64,000 nucleotides of DNA from Deroplatys truncata. Its lineage: Eukaryota; Arthropoda; Insecta; Mantodea; Mantidae. The DNA is taken from positions 49,846,067-49,910,066 of the forward strand of contig CM060983.1 of NCBI GenBank assembly GCA_030765065.1, in the 5' to 3' direction. The translations under genes and the position numbers were made by a program. This document shows positions 1 to 10,180 of this stretch, piece after piece. Below the pieces are notes generated by a model, which saw nothing but the letters and a program-made list of their open reading frames with translations, did no database searches and was not told the DNA's origin. How positions within the stretch are numbered: position 1 is the first letter of the stretch; each line of letters opens with the position of its first letter.

Positions 1-833
1 TTCTCCATCTACTTCATGTTAATCGAGATAAACATTTGCAGACTCTATCTTATTGCTAATTTTCTTGTAGATGTAAGGGGAATATATATTTACAAGGGCA
101 ATATAGAAATACAGTAGCCCTTAAGCAAATAGCTGGTTGCTAGGTGCAGCACCATTTACTTTGCCACAGATTAATACTCTTTGCATATCCAAGACAAAAA
201 AATGAATAACGAATTCCCATTTGAGAAAATAAGTATTGAAAAATTTAAGGGAAAACAAGTAATATCTCGAAAATGGTTCATTCAACAAAAAAATGTATAT
301 GACATAAGTTGTGTATTTTAACGCGTTCTACATTTTTTGTGTAGTAAAATTTTGTCTATCTCTTATGGTTTACCAGGTATGCAAAAGTCACTCACAATGA
401 AGAAACTTTTGGAGACATTCACAGAAAATTCAAGTTATACATTTTATTTGCCATAAAAATATCTTAAACATATGGTATTTTAATCAGAATCGTTACAGCC
501 GTTTTTGAGAAAATTAAAATTTTCGAAAACTCTTCCATGTAAAGGGTAATTTGGGGTGGGGAGATTTTCTTGAAAACCTTCGTGTCGCATCCTTGGAAGA
601 TACTGAACCTAAATACCAAGTTTGGTGTTTATCCGACTGTTCCTTTCTGAGTTATGCTGTTCACAGACAGACAGACAGACACACAGACACACACACACAC
701 ACGGACATGTTTCCAAAAATGCTTTTTTTGGATTTAGGGGATCTCAAAACATGTATTTCCGGTGAAATCTCGGTATCGAATTTTTGGGTGGAATACAATA
801 CTTCCCCTACTTACTATACGTAGTAGAGAAAGT
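1..833 (-). repeat. R element copy, truncated by window edge
   Basis: This is the first of about 35 R copies. It reads in reverse orientation: the right end is AGTAGAGAAAGT, preceded by the stretch that folds as CTACTTAC/GTAGTAG. An acag/acac microsatellite lies at about 665-703. The left end lies outside the window. It contains a 90-residue open frame (551-823) that recurs in other R copies. Confidence 0.9.
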
Positions 834-836
834 AAG

Positions 837-1664
837 AATTCGATACCGAGATTTCACCGGAAATACCTGAATCCAAAAAAAGCATTTTTGAAAACATGTC
901 CGTGTGTGTGTCTGTCTGTGAACAGCATAACTCAGAAACGAACAGTCGGATAAACACCAAACTTGGTATTTAGGTTCAGTATCCTCCAGAGATGCGACAC
1001 GAAGGTTTTCAAGAAAATCCCCCCATCCCAGATTACCCTTTACATAGAAGATTTTTCGAAAATTTTAATTTTCTCCAAAAATGGCTGTAACGATTTTGAT
1101 TAAAATATCATATGTTTAAGATATTTTTACGAAAAATAAAATGTATATCTTGAATTTCCTGGGAATGTCTCCAAAAGTATTCTTCATTGTGAACGACTTT
1201 TGCATAACTGGTAAACCATAAGAGATAGACAAAATTTTACTACACAAAAAATGTAGAACGCGTTAAAATACACAACTGATGTCATATACCTTTTTTTGAT
1301 GAATGAACCATTTTCGAGGTATTGCTTGTTATTCCCTTAAAATGTTCAATACTTTTTTTTCTCAAATGGGAATTCGTTATTCATTTTTTTTTGTCTTGGA
1401 TATGCAAAGAGTATTAATCTGTGGGAAAGGGGATGGTGCTGCACCTAGCAACCAGCTATTAAGAGATATGTATGTGCTTAAAGGCTACTGTATTTCTATA
1501 TTGCCCTTGTAAATATATATTCCCCTTACATCTACAAGAAAATTAGCAATAGGATAGACTCTGCAAATGTTTATCTCGATTAACATGAAGTAGATAGAGA
1601 ATAAGCGTTTGTAAAAATAGTTTTTACAAGAGTAGGGAAAGTCATGTGAGTGTAACACATCAGA
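837..1664 (+). repeat. R element copy, forward, start truncated
   Basis: This copy lies head to head with the preceding R copy, and the first 60 or so bases of the element are missing at the junction. It runs through the conserved internal blocks to the terminal ACACATCAGA, followed by a T run. The pair forms a large imperfect inverted repeat. Confidence 0.9.
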
Positions 1665-1671
1665 TTTTTTT

Positions 1672-1775
1672 ATACTCAGGGGGTCTCAAAACATGTGTTT
1701 CCGGTGAAATCCCGGTATCGAATTTTTGGGTGGAATACAATACTTCCCATACTTACTATACGTAGTAGAGAAAGT
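1672..1775 (-). repeat. R element terminal fragment
   Basis: About 100 bp of the R terminus (from the ggtctcaaaacatg block to GTAGTAGAGAAAGT) directly follow the previous copy and its T run. Confidence 0.85.
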
Positions 1776-2394
1776 AATCCCTGCTGTAAATAATGCGACA
1801 GAAAACCTCATTTTTGCTTACCATGCTTTGTCAATTTTCGTAATTAAAGATTTCTAATACTCCATATTTTGTATATTTTGAATGCATTCTTTGATAGCAA
1901 TTCTAATTAAGCTTTTGCTTGTTGGTATTATTGCGCTCTATTCCCTGACTATAAAAACACAGTTAATAAAATTGTTTTGTTCATGTTGACATGTTTTATA
2001 TTGAAATTTAGACCTACATAATACACTATCTCAAAATCCAGTAGTAATAATGTTTAGATAAGGAACACAGAGATCGATGTTATAGATTAAACTTAATGTT
2101 TCAGTGGCCCGCTGGCTTGTAGAAATCTTAAATTGGTCCAGAAACATAGTGGTCTATGGGCCGCCACGTACCGACAAGAATTGCATAAGGAGGGTCACAT
2201 GGCGCTTAACGCATTAACACTAGTGCGAAGTGGAAGAGATATCACTGTATATATGAGATGTGCCAGATGTCGCCTTGTTTTATGTCGATGAATTAACAGA
2301 CTCACTTCCTGCACTATGTTGAAGTATTCAAAATACTTCAGCGGCAGCGCTGCTGTCAGTGCATTCAAAATGGCAGGTGTGCTTAATATGTCCA
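1776..2394. other. AT-rich spacer, no feature recognised
   Basis: No RNA gene or known repeat is recognised. The last part (about 2,230-2,394) may be decayed 5' sequence of the mariner relic that follows, but I could not find its 5' terminal repeat. Confidence 0.4.
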
Positions 2395-3430
2395 CGACTT
2401 ACGAGCAACGAAGTGATAGATCCGTTTTCTATGGAGTAAGGGACGAAAGCCTATCGAGATCCACAGGGAAATGCAGCCATTATATGGGGAATGGTGTATT
2501 GTTTTGAGAAGTGTGAGATGGTGGTGTTCTGAGTCCGAAAATGGCCATGCAAATCTGCATGACAATGAGCGTGCGGGGAGAACGGTGTATCGGCGACTGA
2601 TGGCAATATTGCCCGCGTGGATGCGATGGTGAAAGCAGAGCGGCACGTGCACATTAGACATTGCTCAGGAGCTCGACATTTCTTTTGGGAGTGCTTTCGA
2701 CATCATTCACGAGTGCTTAGGGTACAGGAAGGTTTCATGTCGATGGGTTCCTAAACATTTGAATGACGTGATGAAAGGCAAGCGAATGATTGCTTCTTTG
2801 AATCATCTGCAACGATATGCCGAAGAGGGTGACAATTTCCTGGATCGCATTGTTACTGGCGATGTAGCGTGGGTACTGCATTACATGCCGGAATCAAAAC
2901 AGGCAGAGTATGGTGTGGAAACATCGCAGTCTCCTGCGAAAAAGAAATTCGTACTGCGCCATCTGTTTACAAAGTGACGTTAGCGGCATTCTGGGATTGC
3001 CGTGGACCGCTCGTGCTGGATTTCATGCCGCGAGGTGCCACCATCAATGCCGACAGATATTGTTCCACACTGTCACTTCTGCGAGCTGCGATCAGAAAGA
3101 AGCGCCGCGGGATTCTCGATGTTGACAACGTGATCATCCTCCACCACATGTGGCAAACCACACCGTCGGGAAGCTAAGAAACTTTCACTGGGAGTTTCTA
3201 GAGCATCCACGATACAGCCCGGATCTTTCCGCTAGTGATTTCCATCTTTTCAGTCCGCTGAAGAAGTTCTTGGCAGGACAGCGATTCACTTGCGACGACG
3301 AAGTCAAGACAACAGTGCGACAGTGGTTCCGTAGTCAGACGGCCGACTTCTACTGCAGCGGCATCGCAAAATTAGTGCTGCGATGGGACAAATGTCTGAA
3401 CCGGCGCGGGCACTATGTGGAAAAATAGTG
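2395..3430 (+). pseudogene. Decayed mariner-type transposase
   Basis: This is a relic of a mariner transposase, the DD34D enzyme that cuts and pastes its own element. Reading across frames, an N-terminal helix-turn-helix part is visible (LDISFGSAFDIIHECLGYRK, about 2,672-2,730). It is followed by RIVTGDVAWVLHYMPE (first Asp region), then FWDCRGPLVLDFMPRGATIN, and a C-terminal block with HPRYSPDLSASDFHLF and RWDKCLNRRGHYVEK. The usual LLHDNARPH segment holding the second catalytic Asp is damaged: around 3,136-3,165 it reads ILHHMWQTT. Several frameshifts and stops mean it is not functional. A Mos1-like or SETMAR-related branch is plausible from the C-terminal wording; the subfamily is inference. 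Confidence 0.88.
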
Positions 3431-3527
3431 AAAGGTACAAGGAATAATATCTACATGTTTAGTTGGCTGTATATATCTTATGTTACCAGAACAAAAATAG
3501 GGGCAAAGAGTTCTTGATTTGCCCTCG
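2395..3527 (+). mobile_element. Mariner element remnant with 3' terminal repeat
   Basis: Downstream of the transposase relic, the sequence ends in ATTTGCCCTCG followed by TA at 3,528-3,529. This matches the CGAGGG-type ends of mariners and the TA target rule. No matching 5' terminal repeat is seen upstream, so the element is probably 5'-truncated. Confidence 0.65.
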
Positions 3528-3540
3528 TACTTTATATGCA

Positions 3541-4040
3541 GGGTTATTCAAAAAGAAGGAACAGACTTTAAATATTTATTTTTGTAATGAACGACAATAG
3601 ATGCGACACATGCGATACCTCAGTGAGTAGAGAAAAGTTCAAAATTTTATTTTCTGTGCTCAAAATGAGCGCCATTTGTTATGCGAGGACGACCAGTGTT
3701 TTTCCGTTTGCATACGCAACCATCTTCTATGAATTTATTGCATCAATTGTAATTTTTTTATGACGAGGCGGCTCGTTGTTGAACTTACAACGAAATGCAC
3801 GCTGCAGTGAAACAATTGATTCACTCTTTGCATTATGCTGCACACAAAACTACTTTTTCCTGTAGCGTCGCCATTTTCTCGTAAACAAACACAACGCCGG
3901 TATAGGCACTGAATGGAACTAATTGGTGGGGCTTAAAAATTTGAACTTTCCGCTATTCAATGATGTATCGTATGTGTCACTATCTATTGTCGTTCATTAA
4001 AAATGAATATTTAAAATATGTTCCTTCTTTTTGAATAACC
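3541..4040 (-). mobile_element. Nonautonomous DNA transposon with ~100-bp inverted ends
   Basis: Both ends read GGTTATTCAAAAAGAAGGAA inward, and similarity continues for about 100 bp on each arm through AATGAACGACAATAGAT and GACACAT to AAAGTTCAAA. The middle carries a decayed helix-turn-helix start on the minus strand (separate entry). The body is about 500 bp, too short for a transposase, so it is an internally deleted derivative. It lies immediately downstream of the mariner 3' end. Confidence 0.85.
3661..3874 (-). pseudogene. Relic of DUF4817/HTH-type transposase N-terminus
   Basis: The minus strand begins ATGGCGACG at 3,874 and reads MATLQEKVVLCA. After a frame change it reads AKSESIVSLQRAFRCKF and NNEPPRHKK, and after a second change GCVCKRKNTGRPRI. 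This is the layout of the N-terminal helix-turn-helix domain (often labelled DUF4817) of a common insect DDE transposase family, including its closing GRPR motif. Everything after that motif is missing and the long inverted repeat follows. There are at least two frameshifts and one in-frame TAG, so it is not functional. The family name is from memory of the motif layout and needs a profile search. Confidence 0.72.
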
Positions 4041-4478
4041 TATATATAACCTATGCACACATATACTGGGATACAAGTGCTATCAGAGAACGAGGAAGAG
4101 ATACGAGACGAAGTCGAGTATTTTCTACTTCCGAATATATTTTTTTATGGATAGTGAACATTAGAAAATAAATAAAATGCGAAAATAAAATTAATAATTT
4201 ACTAATAGCTGTTGAACATGGTGGTTCTAGCAGCAAAGTCACCAACATTGGTGGCAAACTGGCGATCAAATGCCCACGCCTGGTTGTTGACCTTATAAAA
4301 ATCAGTCACTTGAGCGCATACTTAGCTGCTGTATGAATAAAATAATAAGTATACATTAACAAATATAAAGCAACCAAAGATCCAGGTAAAATTCAGCAAT
4401 CTAATATTATTATTTTACTAGTTGCTACAATAAATATACCCAAAGTTAGAGAATATAATATAGTTCAAGCACATACGT
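4041..4478. other. AT-rich spacer, no feature recognised
   Basis: The open frame on the minus strand (4,051-4,269) has no recognisable motif. No repeat family was assigned. Confidence 0.4.
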
Positions 4479-5440
4479 TGAGGAAGTATTTTTAACAATT
4501 AAATGATTTCAGTCTAATTATATAATATAAAAAATAATAGCCCACCTTAAAGCAATATATGTATAATATAATATATAAAATGTATGTAACAGTCATTGTA
4601 ATATGTTTATATTATTGTGTACATGTATAATAATGTTGTGTGAATATATTACGTATTTTAATAATGTAGGAGCTGTGAGAATAGAGGCCGAAAGTTGCTA
4701 ACAATGAGGTAACAATGAAATAACCTTGAGGCAATAATGAATTAGAAAGTTTAATAATGCTACTAGTAATTCTTTGAACAATAATGTAATATTTAAAACA
4801 GTTTATAAATAGCCAATCAAAAACTAGAAAAGCTGAAAGTTAAATAAAAGTATTCTATTGGAGTAAAATCAGCCAATCAGAGACTTGAAATAGAGAAATT
4901 TACAAATTTAAGTGGTAAACGCCAGTCGCTAGAAGGCAACGTACCTGAGCAGTTCATTCGCTCGGTACGTATTCAGTGTGAGACATAAAAAGTTAATTAC
5001 GGCGATAATATTATGAAGTTTACGTGTTAAAAAGTGCAAGTAATTAATAAATAATCTCACAGCTCTCTATATCAGTGAAGTGTTATTTAATCGTGTGAAG
5101 AGAAGCGAAGTAAAAATTATAATTTGTGTAAGCCTACATTCTTTAGCGGATCACTCCCTGCAAAGAGATACATGTTTCTACAAATTACTACTGACGCAGC
5201 CGAGGCAAACATATATATATATATATAATATTTAAAGAGACATTAAAATACAAAGTTGCTTCCTAAACGTTGGGGCGAAGGCCACCGGAAACTTTGTACT
5301 ATACGTGGGGCAGTTATTCATCAATACAACCTACTCCAAATTGACGCCCAAAACGTGGTGCAAATAACGTAAAGATATTCTACTTCAAATTGGCTTTCCA
5401 TACGTGGGGCAACAACAGTTCTACTTCAACGTGCAGTAAA
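4479..5440 (+). mobile_element. LTR-1 copy A with leader (solo LTR-like)
   Basis: This is one of nine copies of an ~0.75-0.8 kb LTR-like sequence plus leader. It starts TGAGGAAGTATTTTTAACA. It has CCAAT-type boxes (agccaatcag, about 4,872), a conserved CTCACAGCTCTCTATATCAG block (about 5,057) and a GACGCAGCCGAGGCAAACAT block. The leader contains primer-binding-site-like modules AAATTGACGCCC and AAATTGGC...ACGTGGGGC (5,337-5,413). That layout suggests a retrotransposon LTR followed by its leader. No gag or pol sequence follows. A different repeat class with a leader-like tail remains possible. Confidence 0.68.
5206..5227. repeat. (TA)n microsatellite
   Basis: A short run of alternating A and T lies inside LTR-1 copy A, where the other copies read catAAATATATAA. 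It is probably a local expansion. Confidence 0.8.
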
Positions 5441-5669
5441 ATGGACCAAACACGCAGGTGGCTTAGGTTAACACAGAAAGCAGGAAATTCAACTTTACAC
5501 TATGACAGCATGAACGGAAAGTGATCAAAAACACTACAACCGGAAAAAAATTATTGATCGAGTTGAACACACTGACCACGTAAATATGAGTAAGCATTGA
5601 TTAAATACATTTATTTGGGCAGATACCAATTTTGGCGCAATTAATTTACCCGAAATGCAACAAATTTTT

Positions 5670-6430
5670 ACTTTCTATACCACGTACATAGTAGGCAAAG
5701 AAGGTAGTGCAGTCCACCCAAAAATTGATATAGAGATTTCACTTAAAATGCATGTTTTGAGGCACCTTCAGTAAAAAAAAAGCATTCCACCTAAAACCTG
5801 ATTGGAGATTTCACTGGAAATACATGTTTTGAGGCACCTTGAACAAAACAAAGCATTTTACCCAAAAACAGATACAGAGATTTCACTTGAAATATATGTT
5901 TGAGTCACCTTGAATAAAAACAAGCATTCCATCTAAAGTTGATATAGAGATTTCACTTGAAATACATGTTTTAAAACCCATTGAACGAAACATTTAGAAA
6001 ATGGTCCATATAAGTCTGGCTGCATAATTCAAAAATGAAATTTTGGATAAATAGTAAATCTGGCATTTAAGTTCAACACGTTTCAAAGATGCGACTCAAA
6101 AGTTTACAAGAAAATTTCCCAGCCTAAACTACCCTTTACGGAACTTTTTTCGAAAATTTTTATTTTCTAAAAAATGGCTTTAACGATTATTATTAAAACA
6201 ACACATAGTAAAGGCATTTACATGACAAATAAAACGTACAGCTTTCTTGAATTTTCTGGGAATATCCTGTATAGTCCTCTTCATTCGGAAGAAATTTTGT
6301 ATAATTTTGTATAATTGGTAAACGTTAAGCGATAGATGAAAACATACTACACAAAAAATGTACATTTCCTTTAAACACAATTTATTTCAAATAAATTTTT
6401 ATGTGGCATAAGTCATTTCCAAGATACTTG
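5670..6430 (+). repeat. R2 element, first part (interrupted by SINE)
   Basis: This is a diverged relative of R. It starts ACTTTCTATACCACG after a T run and follows the R block order (TTTCAC, ACATGTTTTGAGG, CCCTTTACGGAAC, ACACAAAAAATGTA). It is interrupted at AAGATACTTG (6,421-6,430) by a SINE and resumes at 6,785. Confidence 0.85.
5714..5993 (+). repeat. Four tandem copies of a ~72-bp R2 module
   Basis: The 5' module (CCACCC-aaaa-GATAtaGAGATTTCAC...ATGTTTTGAGGCACCTTGA...AAGCATT) occurs four times, starting near 5,714, 5,787, 5,858 and 5,929. Other R/R2 copies have it once. The units have diverged, so the duplication is old. Confidence 0.8.
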
Positions 6431-6705
6431 TCGTCCTCCGTGGTCTAGGGGTACCATGCTAGCCTCTAGTTCCCGAGGTCTTGGGTTCAAACCCGACGCA
6501 GGGCGATGGATTTTTCGGGCGTAAACTTCCTTAGCATAGTTTTCCTTTGTAACGCAAGTAAAGCTACTGGTCCCATGTCGTAGAGTTTTGGTACGTAAAA
6601 GTACCTCAAGCCTCATAAAGAGGCCTATGAGCAAAATTTACGATCTTTCACGCCCAATATATAATGGGATGCTAAGAACCTTAGGTGTTAAAGTGTCCAA
6701 AAGAC

Positions 6706-6784
<79 letters not shown>
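6431..6784 (+). mobile_element. tRNA-derived SINE (family A) with (TTA)n tail
   Basis: The head resembles a tRNA gene with Pol III boxes: TGGTCTAGGGG (A box) and GGTTCAAACCC (B box, about 6,484). The body includes GGGCGATGGATTTTTCGGGCG and ACCTCAAGCC...AAAGAGGCC. It ends in a tail of about 26 TTA units. A near-perfect 10-base target duplication flanks it: AAGATACTTG at 6,421-6,430 and AAGATATCTG at 6,785-6,794. It is mobilised in trans by a LINE; no protein is encoded. Its host site is an R2 element. Confidence 0.92.
6705..6784. repeat. (TTA)n microsatellite tail of SINE
   Basis: About 26 uninterrupted TTA units form the 3' tail of the SINE. A poly-leucine reading frame across it is an artefact. 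Confidence 0.95.
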
Positions 6785-6786
<2 letters not shown>

Positions 6787-7077
6787 GATATCTGTTAATA
6801 ACGCTCAATTTATTTAATACTTTATTATTATTTTAAATCCTGTTGATTTTCAGTTGTTACTCCCAATGTCATGGAAAGAGTATGGAATTTAAGGCCAGCA
6901 TATAGCGTCCATTCTTAAACATTTGACTATCGCTGTTCTCTTTACATCTATAGCGAAATGTGTAATGTAGCTATATCTGTACAGGTTTATTTGGATTAAA
7001 ATAAAACTTTCGTAAGTATAATTTGTATAGTCACTAATAAACGATACAGAGCAGCGTAACTCTTGGGAATATAACAC

Positions 7078-7081
<4 letters not shown>
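6785..7081 (+). repeat. R2 element, second part
   Basis: This continues the R2 copy interrupted by the SINE. It includes the gccagcatatagcgtcc, acatttgactatcgctgtt and AAATGTGTAAT blocks shared with R2 copies at 52 kb and 61 kb, and ends at ATAACACAAGA before a long T run. Confidence 0.82.

Positions 7082-7113
<32 letters not shown>
7082..7113. repeat. 32-base T run at R2 end
   Basis: This is a pure T tract exactly at the R2 terminus, the position where R copies elsewhere are followed by 5-9 Ts. Confidence 0.95.
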
Positions 7114-7115
<2 letters not shown>

Positions 7116-7169
7116 AATACCACCATATTTCAAACTACCCCACAAGAGAACACTTACATTTTCCAACGC

Positions 7170-8180
7170 TGAGGCAGTATTTTTAACACTTAAAATGATT
7201 TCAGTCAAATTATATAATATATAAATTCAGTAACAGCCCGCCTTGAAGCAATGTGTATGTAATAATTTGTAAAATGTATGTAACAGTCGTTGCATATGCT
7301 TATATTATTGTATCCATGTATAATAATGTTATGTGAATGCATTACGTAATTTAATAATGTAGGAGCTGTGAGAATAATAAGTTAAAAGTTGCTAACAATG
7401 AGCTAACAATGAGGTAACCTTAAGTCAATAATGAGTAAGAAAGTTTAACAGTACTACTTGTGATTCTTGGAGTAACAATAATGTAAATTTTGAGACAGTT
7501 TAAAAATAGACAATCAACAACCAGAAAAAGCTTTAGTTACATGCAGGTATTCTGTTGGATTAGGATTAGCCAATCAGAGATTTGAAATACAGAAATTTAC
7601 AAGTTTAGACGGTTGAAATCAATTCCGTTGCCTCCAAAGAGTGCTCATAAACAGACGTGTTGCCTCCAAACAGTGTTCCTAACTAGACGCGAGATGTGTC
7701 CTCGAGAAATTAAATATGTATTCGTGTGAGACGAAAATAGTATACGTGTTAAAAAGTGCAAGTATTAAATAAAAGAACCTCACAGCTCTCTATGTCAGTG
7801 AAGTACTATTTAATTTGTGTCAAGGATTAATAAAAGGAGAGAATTAAAACTAAAAATCTGTGTAAGCCTACATTCTTGTCGCATCACGCCCTGCTAAGAT
7901 ATCCATGTCTCTAAAATAATACTAACGCAGCCGAGGCAAACATAAATATTAAATCTTTAAACAAACAGTTTAATTACAAAATTGTAAATGTTTGGACGAA
8001 GGCTACCGGGTACTATACGTGCGGGTGCAAACTACTATAAGTTCGGCTCCCCAATAGTTGAACTATAATACATCTCCTACTTCCATAAGTAGCAGCAACA
8101 AGCTAAAGAACAATACCTTTTCCATACGTGGAACTAAATAAATAATACAACTCCTACAACAAAATACTTACTTCAACGCA
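7170..8180 (+). mobile_element. LTR-1 copy B with leader
   Basis: It starts TGAGGCAGTATTTTTAACAC and carries the same ordered blocks as copy A: GGAGCTGTGAGAATAATA, CCAATCAGAGA, CCTCGAGAAATT, CTCACAGCTCTCTATGTCAG and GACGCAGCCGAGGCAAACAT. Leader modules follow (GGACGAAGGCTACCGG, GTTCGGCTCCCCAATAGTTG). It lies 2.7 kb from copy A in the same orientation, but the DNA between them is R2 plus SINE rather than gag/pol, so they are not the two ends of one element. Confidence 0.68.
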
Positions 8181-8570
8181 AACCTAATGAATGAATGAAA
8201 ATGTGTAACAAGCATCTTTGTCGCTAATTTAAGGACGACCATGTATCTTTAACAGAGAATGCAATGCATTCAATCAATCTCTCATTAATCCTAGCCGCGT
8301 CTGCAGGAAGGCAATTACTCTGCAATACCAGCGTGATTAACAGTGCAGGAGGCTTACTGCTAGCTGGCTTCAGGCGTACTGCTGAACCTGCATTCTCTAT
8401 TTGTGTATGTGGTGCATTTGCTGCTGTCTGCAGTCAAATATAATAACTATTTTATGCAATAGTTGCTATGCTGCACTTGCGTTTGCATATTAATACGGTC
8501 ATGTCAATTACCTGCATATATTATATAATAAAAGTAAAATAGAAATTGTATAGTATTTTTTTTTACTTTC
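8181..8570. other. Spacer, no feature recognised
   Basis: Mixed AT-rich sequence with no repeat family or coding signal that I can support. Confidence 0.4.
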
Positions 8571-8571
8571 T

Positions 8572-8598
8572 CTACTACTAAGGTATAGTAAAGCCGTA
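8572..8598 (+). repeat. R element 5' end fragment
   Basis: TACTTTCTCTACTAC follows a T run, matching the first bases of R, and the sequence then passes into SINE-B-like DNA. Confidence 0.6.
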
Positions 8599-9150
8599 TT
8601 CAAGAGATCTCGGGTTCGAGCCTTCCTAAAAGGTGTATTCTACCAGATTTCTCCTTTCCCTCGTTCCCTGTCATTTCATCTTTCTCCCTTTTATGTCTCC
8701 GGGTTCCGTAGTGCGTCTAGTGATGGTTAGATGGCGTGATTGCTGCGCTTTGGAAAGCTTTCTCCCCGCAAACGACAAGGCGCGTTAGCCTGCCTGCAAG
8801 GGCCGCTTCTTCGCCCTCCCGAGGGACTCCGCAACTACTGGCGAGAGCGGGTGTTTTGCACTGGAAATGATAGTGACTTCCGTGCGTCACTGGGTGCCCG
8901 TGTATCTAACGACTTGCGGCCTCTTATGGCTCCTTCACCTCATCCCTGCCCCGCGGGAGGGTGTAGCTACAATAGATCTAGTTGGTCGCAGCGGCGAGGT
9001 GTCCCCCTCCATAATTATCTCCTACATCCTACTATAGTAAAAGGTAAAGAAATATACAAGTCACGGAACGGCCCCCGGAATCAGAACAGAGCACCTACAG
9101 CAAGTAGGCTTTTTTCTTCCAAGGTGACCACTGGGAGGAAAGGATGAGGG
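8599..9150 (+). mobile_element. SINE-B-like tRNA-derived block with GC-rich body
   Basis: It begins with a tRNA-like segment ending in the B box GGGTTCGAGCC (about 8,621), then the CTCGTTCCCTGTCATTTCATC stretch found in the SINE-B copy at 23.5 kb. The remaining ~450 bp are much more GC-rich than the rest of the window and hold a 135-residue open frame (8,740-9,147). That frame has no motif I recognise. It may be a long SINE body or another GC-rich repeat; coding is unlikely but not excluded. Confidence 0.55.
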
Positions 9151-9164
9151 AAGAAATCCGAAGG

Positions 9165-9375
9165 GTGGTCAGATCCGGATGCCGTCGGGCGTAAGCATGC
9201 ACTGGGTCTCTAACGTTTCCAGATAGAAAGCATCCGCCGCCGCCCGATCCTGGAGTGTATAGCTTCGGCGTTTCGCCAAGCTGAAGGCAGCGGGTTCGAG
9301 TCCCGCCATGTGCATGGGTATTTGTGTGTGTGTTGTATGTGTAATTGCGGTAATAAACGGCAAAGTAAACACTAA
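9165..9375 (+). mobile_element. tRNA-derived SINE (family C)
   Basis: GGAGTGTATAGCTTCGGCG leads to the B box GGGTTCGAGTCCCG at about 9,292, then ATGGGTATTTGTGTGTG and TGTAATTGCGGTAATAAACG. A reverse-orientation relative occurs at 32,950-33,100 with the same order of blocks. It abuts LTR-2. Confidence 0.75.
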
Positions 9376-10180
9376 AACTGAGACAGTATTTTATATCATA
9401 ACATGCAGTGAATGCCAGAGTAATTGTAGCTTAAATCAATATTATTGTATGTACAGGATTTTAGATGTTTGTTAGCCATAAGTATTGTTAGGAAATAAGT
9501 TTACACGGCCTAATGAAACTGACAATAGAAGTGGGTAACAATAAACAGAGAGGGTGAGTTGTTTATCACTAAGAAGAGACAAACAAATGACGTCAGGGTA
9601 GCGTGCCTTTCTTTAGAAATGGAGGGAATATCTTCCCTAGAGCACATGTGTTAGTAGTAGTGATTGGCTGACAAAACAGACGCTAATGTTGGCGCGATTT
9701 GCTAACCAATAGCTCTATTATAATATTTAGGCATTTCGAGGTGAAGGAGTATATATTCTCGAGCCATAAGCATACGTCGCGCAGTTCTAAGGAATCTCTC
9801 GTGAGGTACACGTCATACAGTTTGGAAGAACCTCTCGCGTCGTAAAGTTAGTTACAAAATGTGAAGAACGCGGCAACTAATACGACAGTAATTACATTCG
9901 GAAATATAACAGTTTCAGTCAGGCGTGTATAAAGATTAAATATGTAAATTATTAATTGTGACGGCAATAAAAGTGCAAAAGGAAATTATTTTATAAGTGT
10001 TATTCTTTAGTAGCAACTCCTTTCCGTTTAATAGCTAGCCGGAGGACAAAGAACCCAAATTTCAAAATAATAACACTATAACAGGCGCCCAGCAAATAAG
10101 ATAACACGAGACGATTACCGCGACAAAACACAGTAAAAATAGTGCTTCGGTGCACCATGGAAGCGGAAAAGGATACTATC
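9376..10180 (+). mobile_element. LTR-2 copy 1
   Basis: It shares many ordered blocks with the copy at 14.6-15.5 kb: GATGTTTGTTagcc, TGAAACTGACAATA, CTTCCCTAGAGCA, GACGCTAATGTTGGCGCG, TTTAGGCAT, ACACGTC, AATAAAAGT and ATAGCTAGCCGGAGGACA. CCAAT-like and TATA-like (gtatatattc, about 9,750) sequences and an AATAAA signal fit an LTR. At about 10,159 a good start context (caccATGG) opens a 26-residue frame that stops quickly; it may be a broken gag start, but this is speculative. Confidence 0.62.

Noticed and set aside
6588-6836. 82-residue frame with a long poly-leucine stretch
   Set aside because: It is the (TTA)n tail of a SINE read in one frame.
4479-8180. LTR-1 copies A and B as the two ends of one retrotransposon
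   Set aside because: The 1.7 kb between them is R2 plus SINE with no gag or pol, and both copies carry their own leader.
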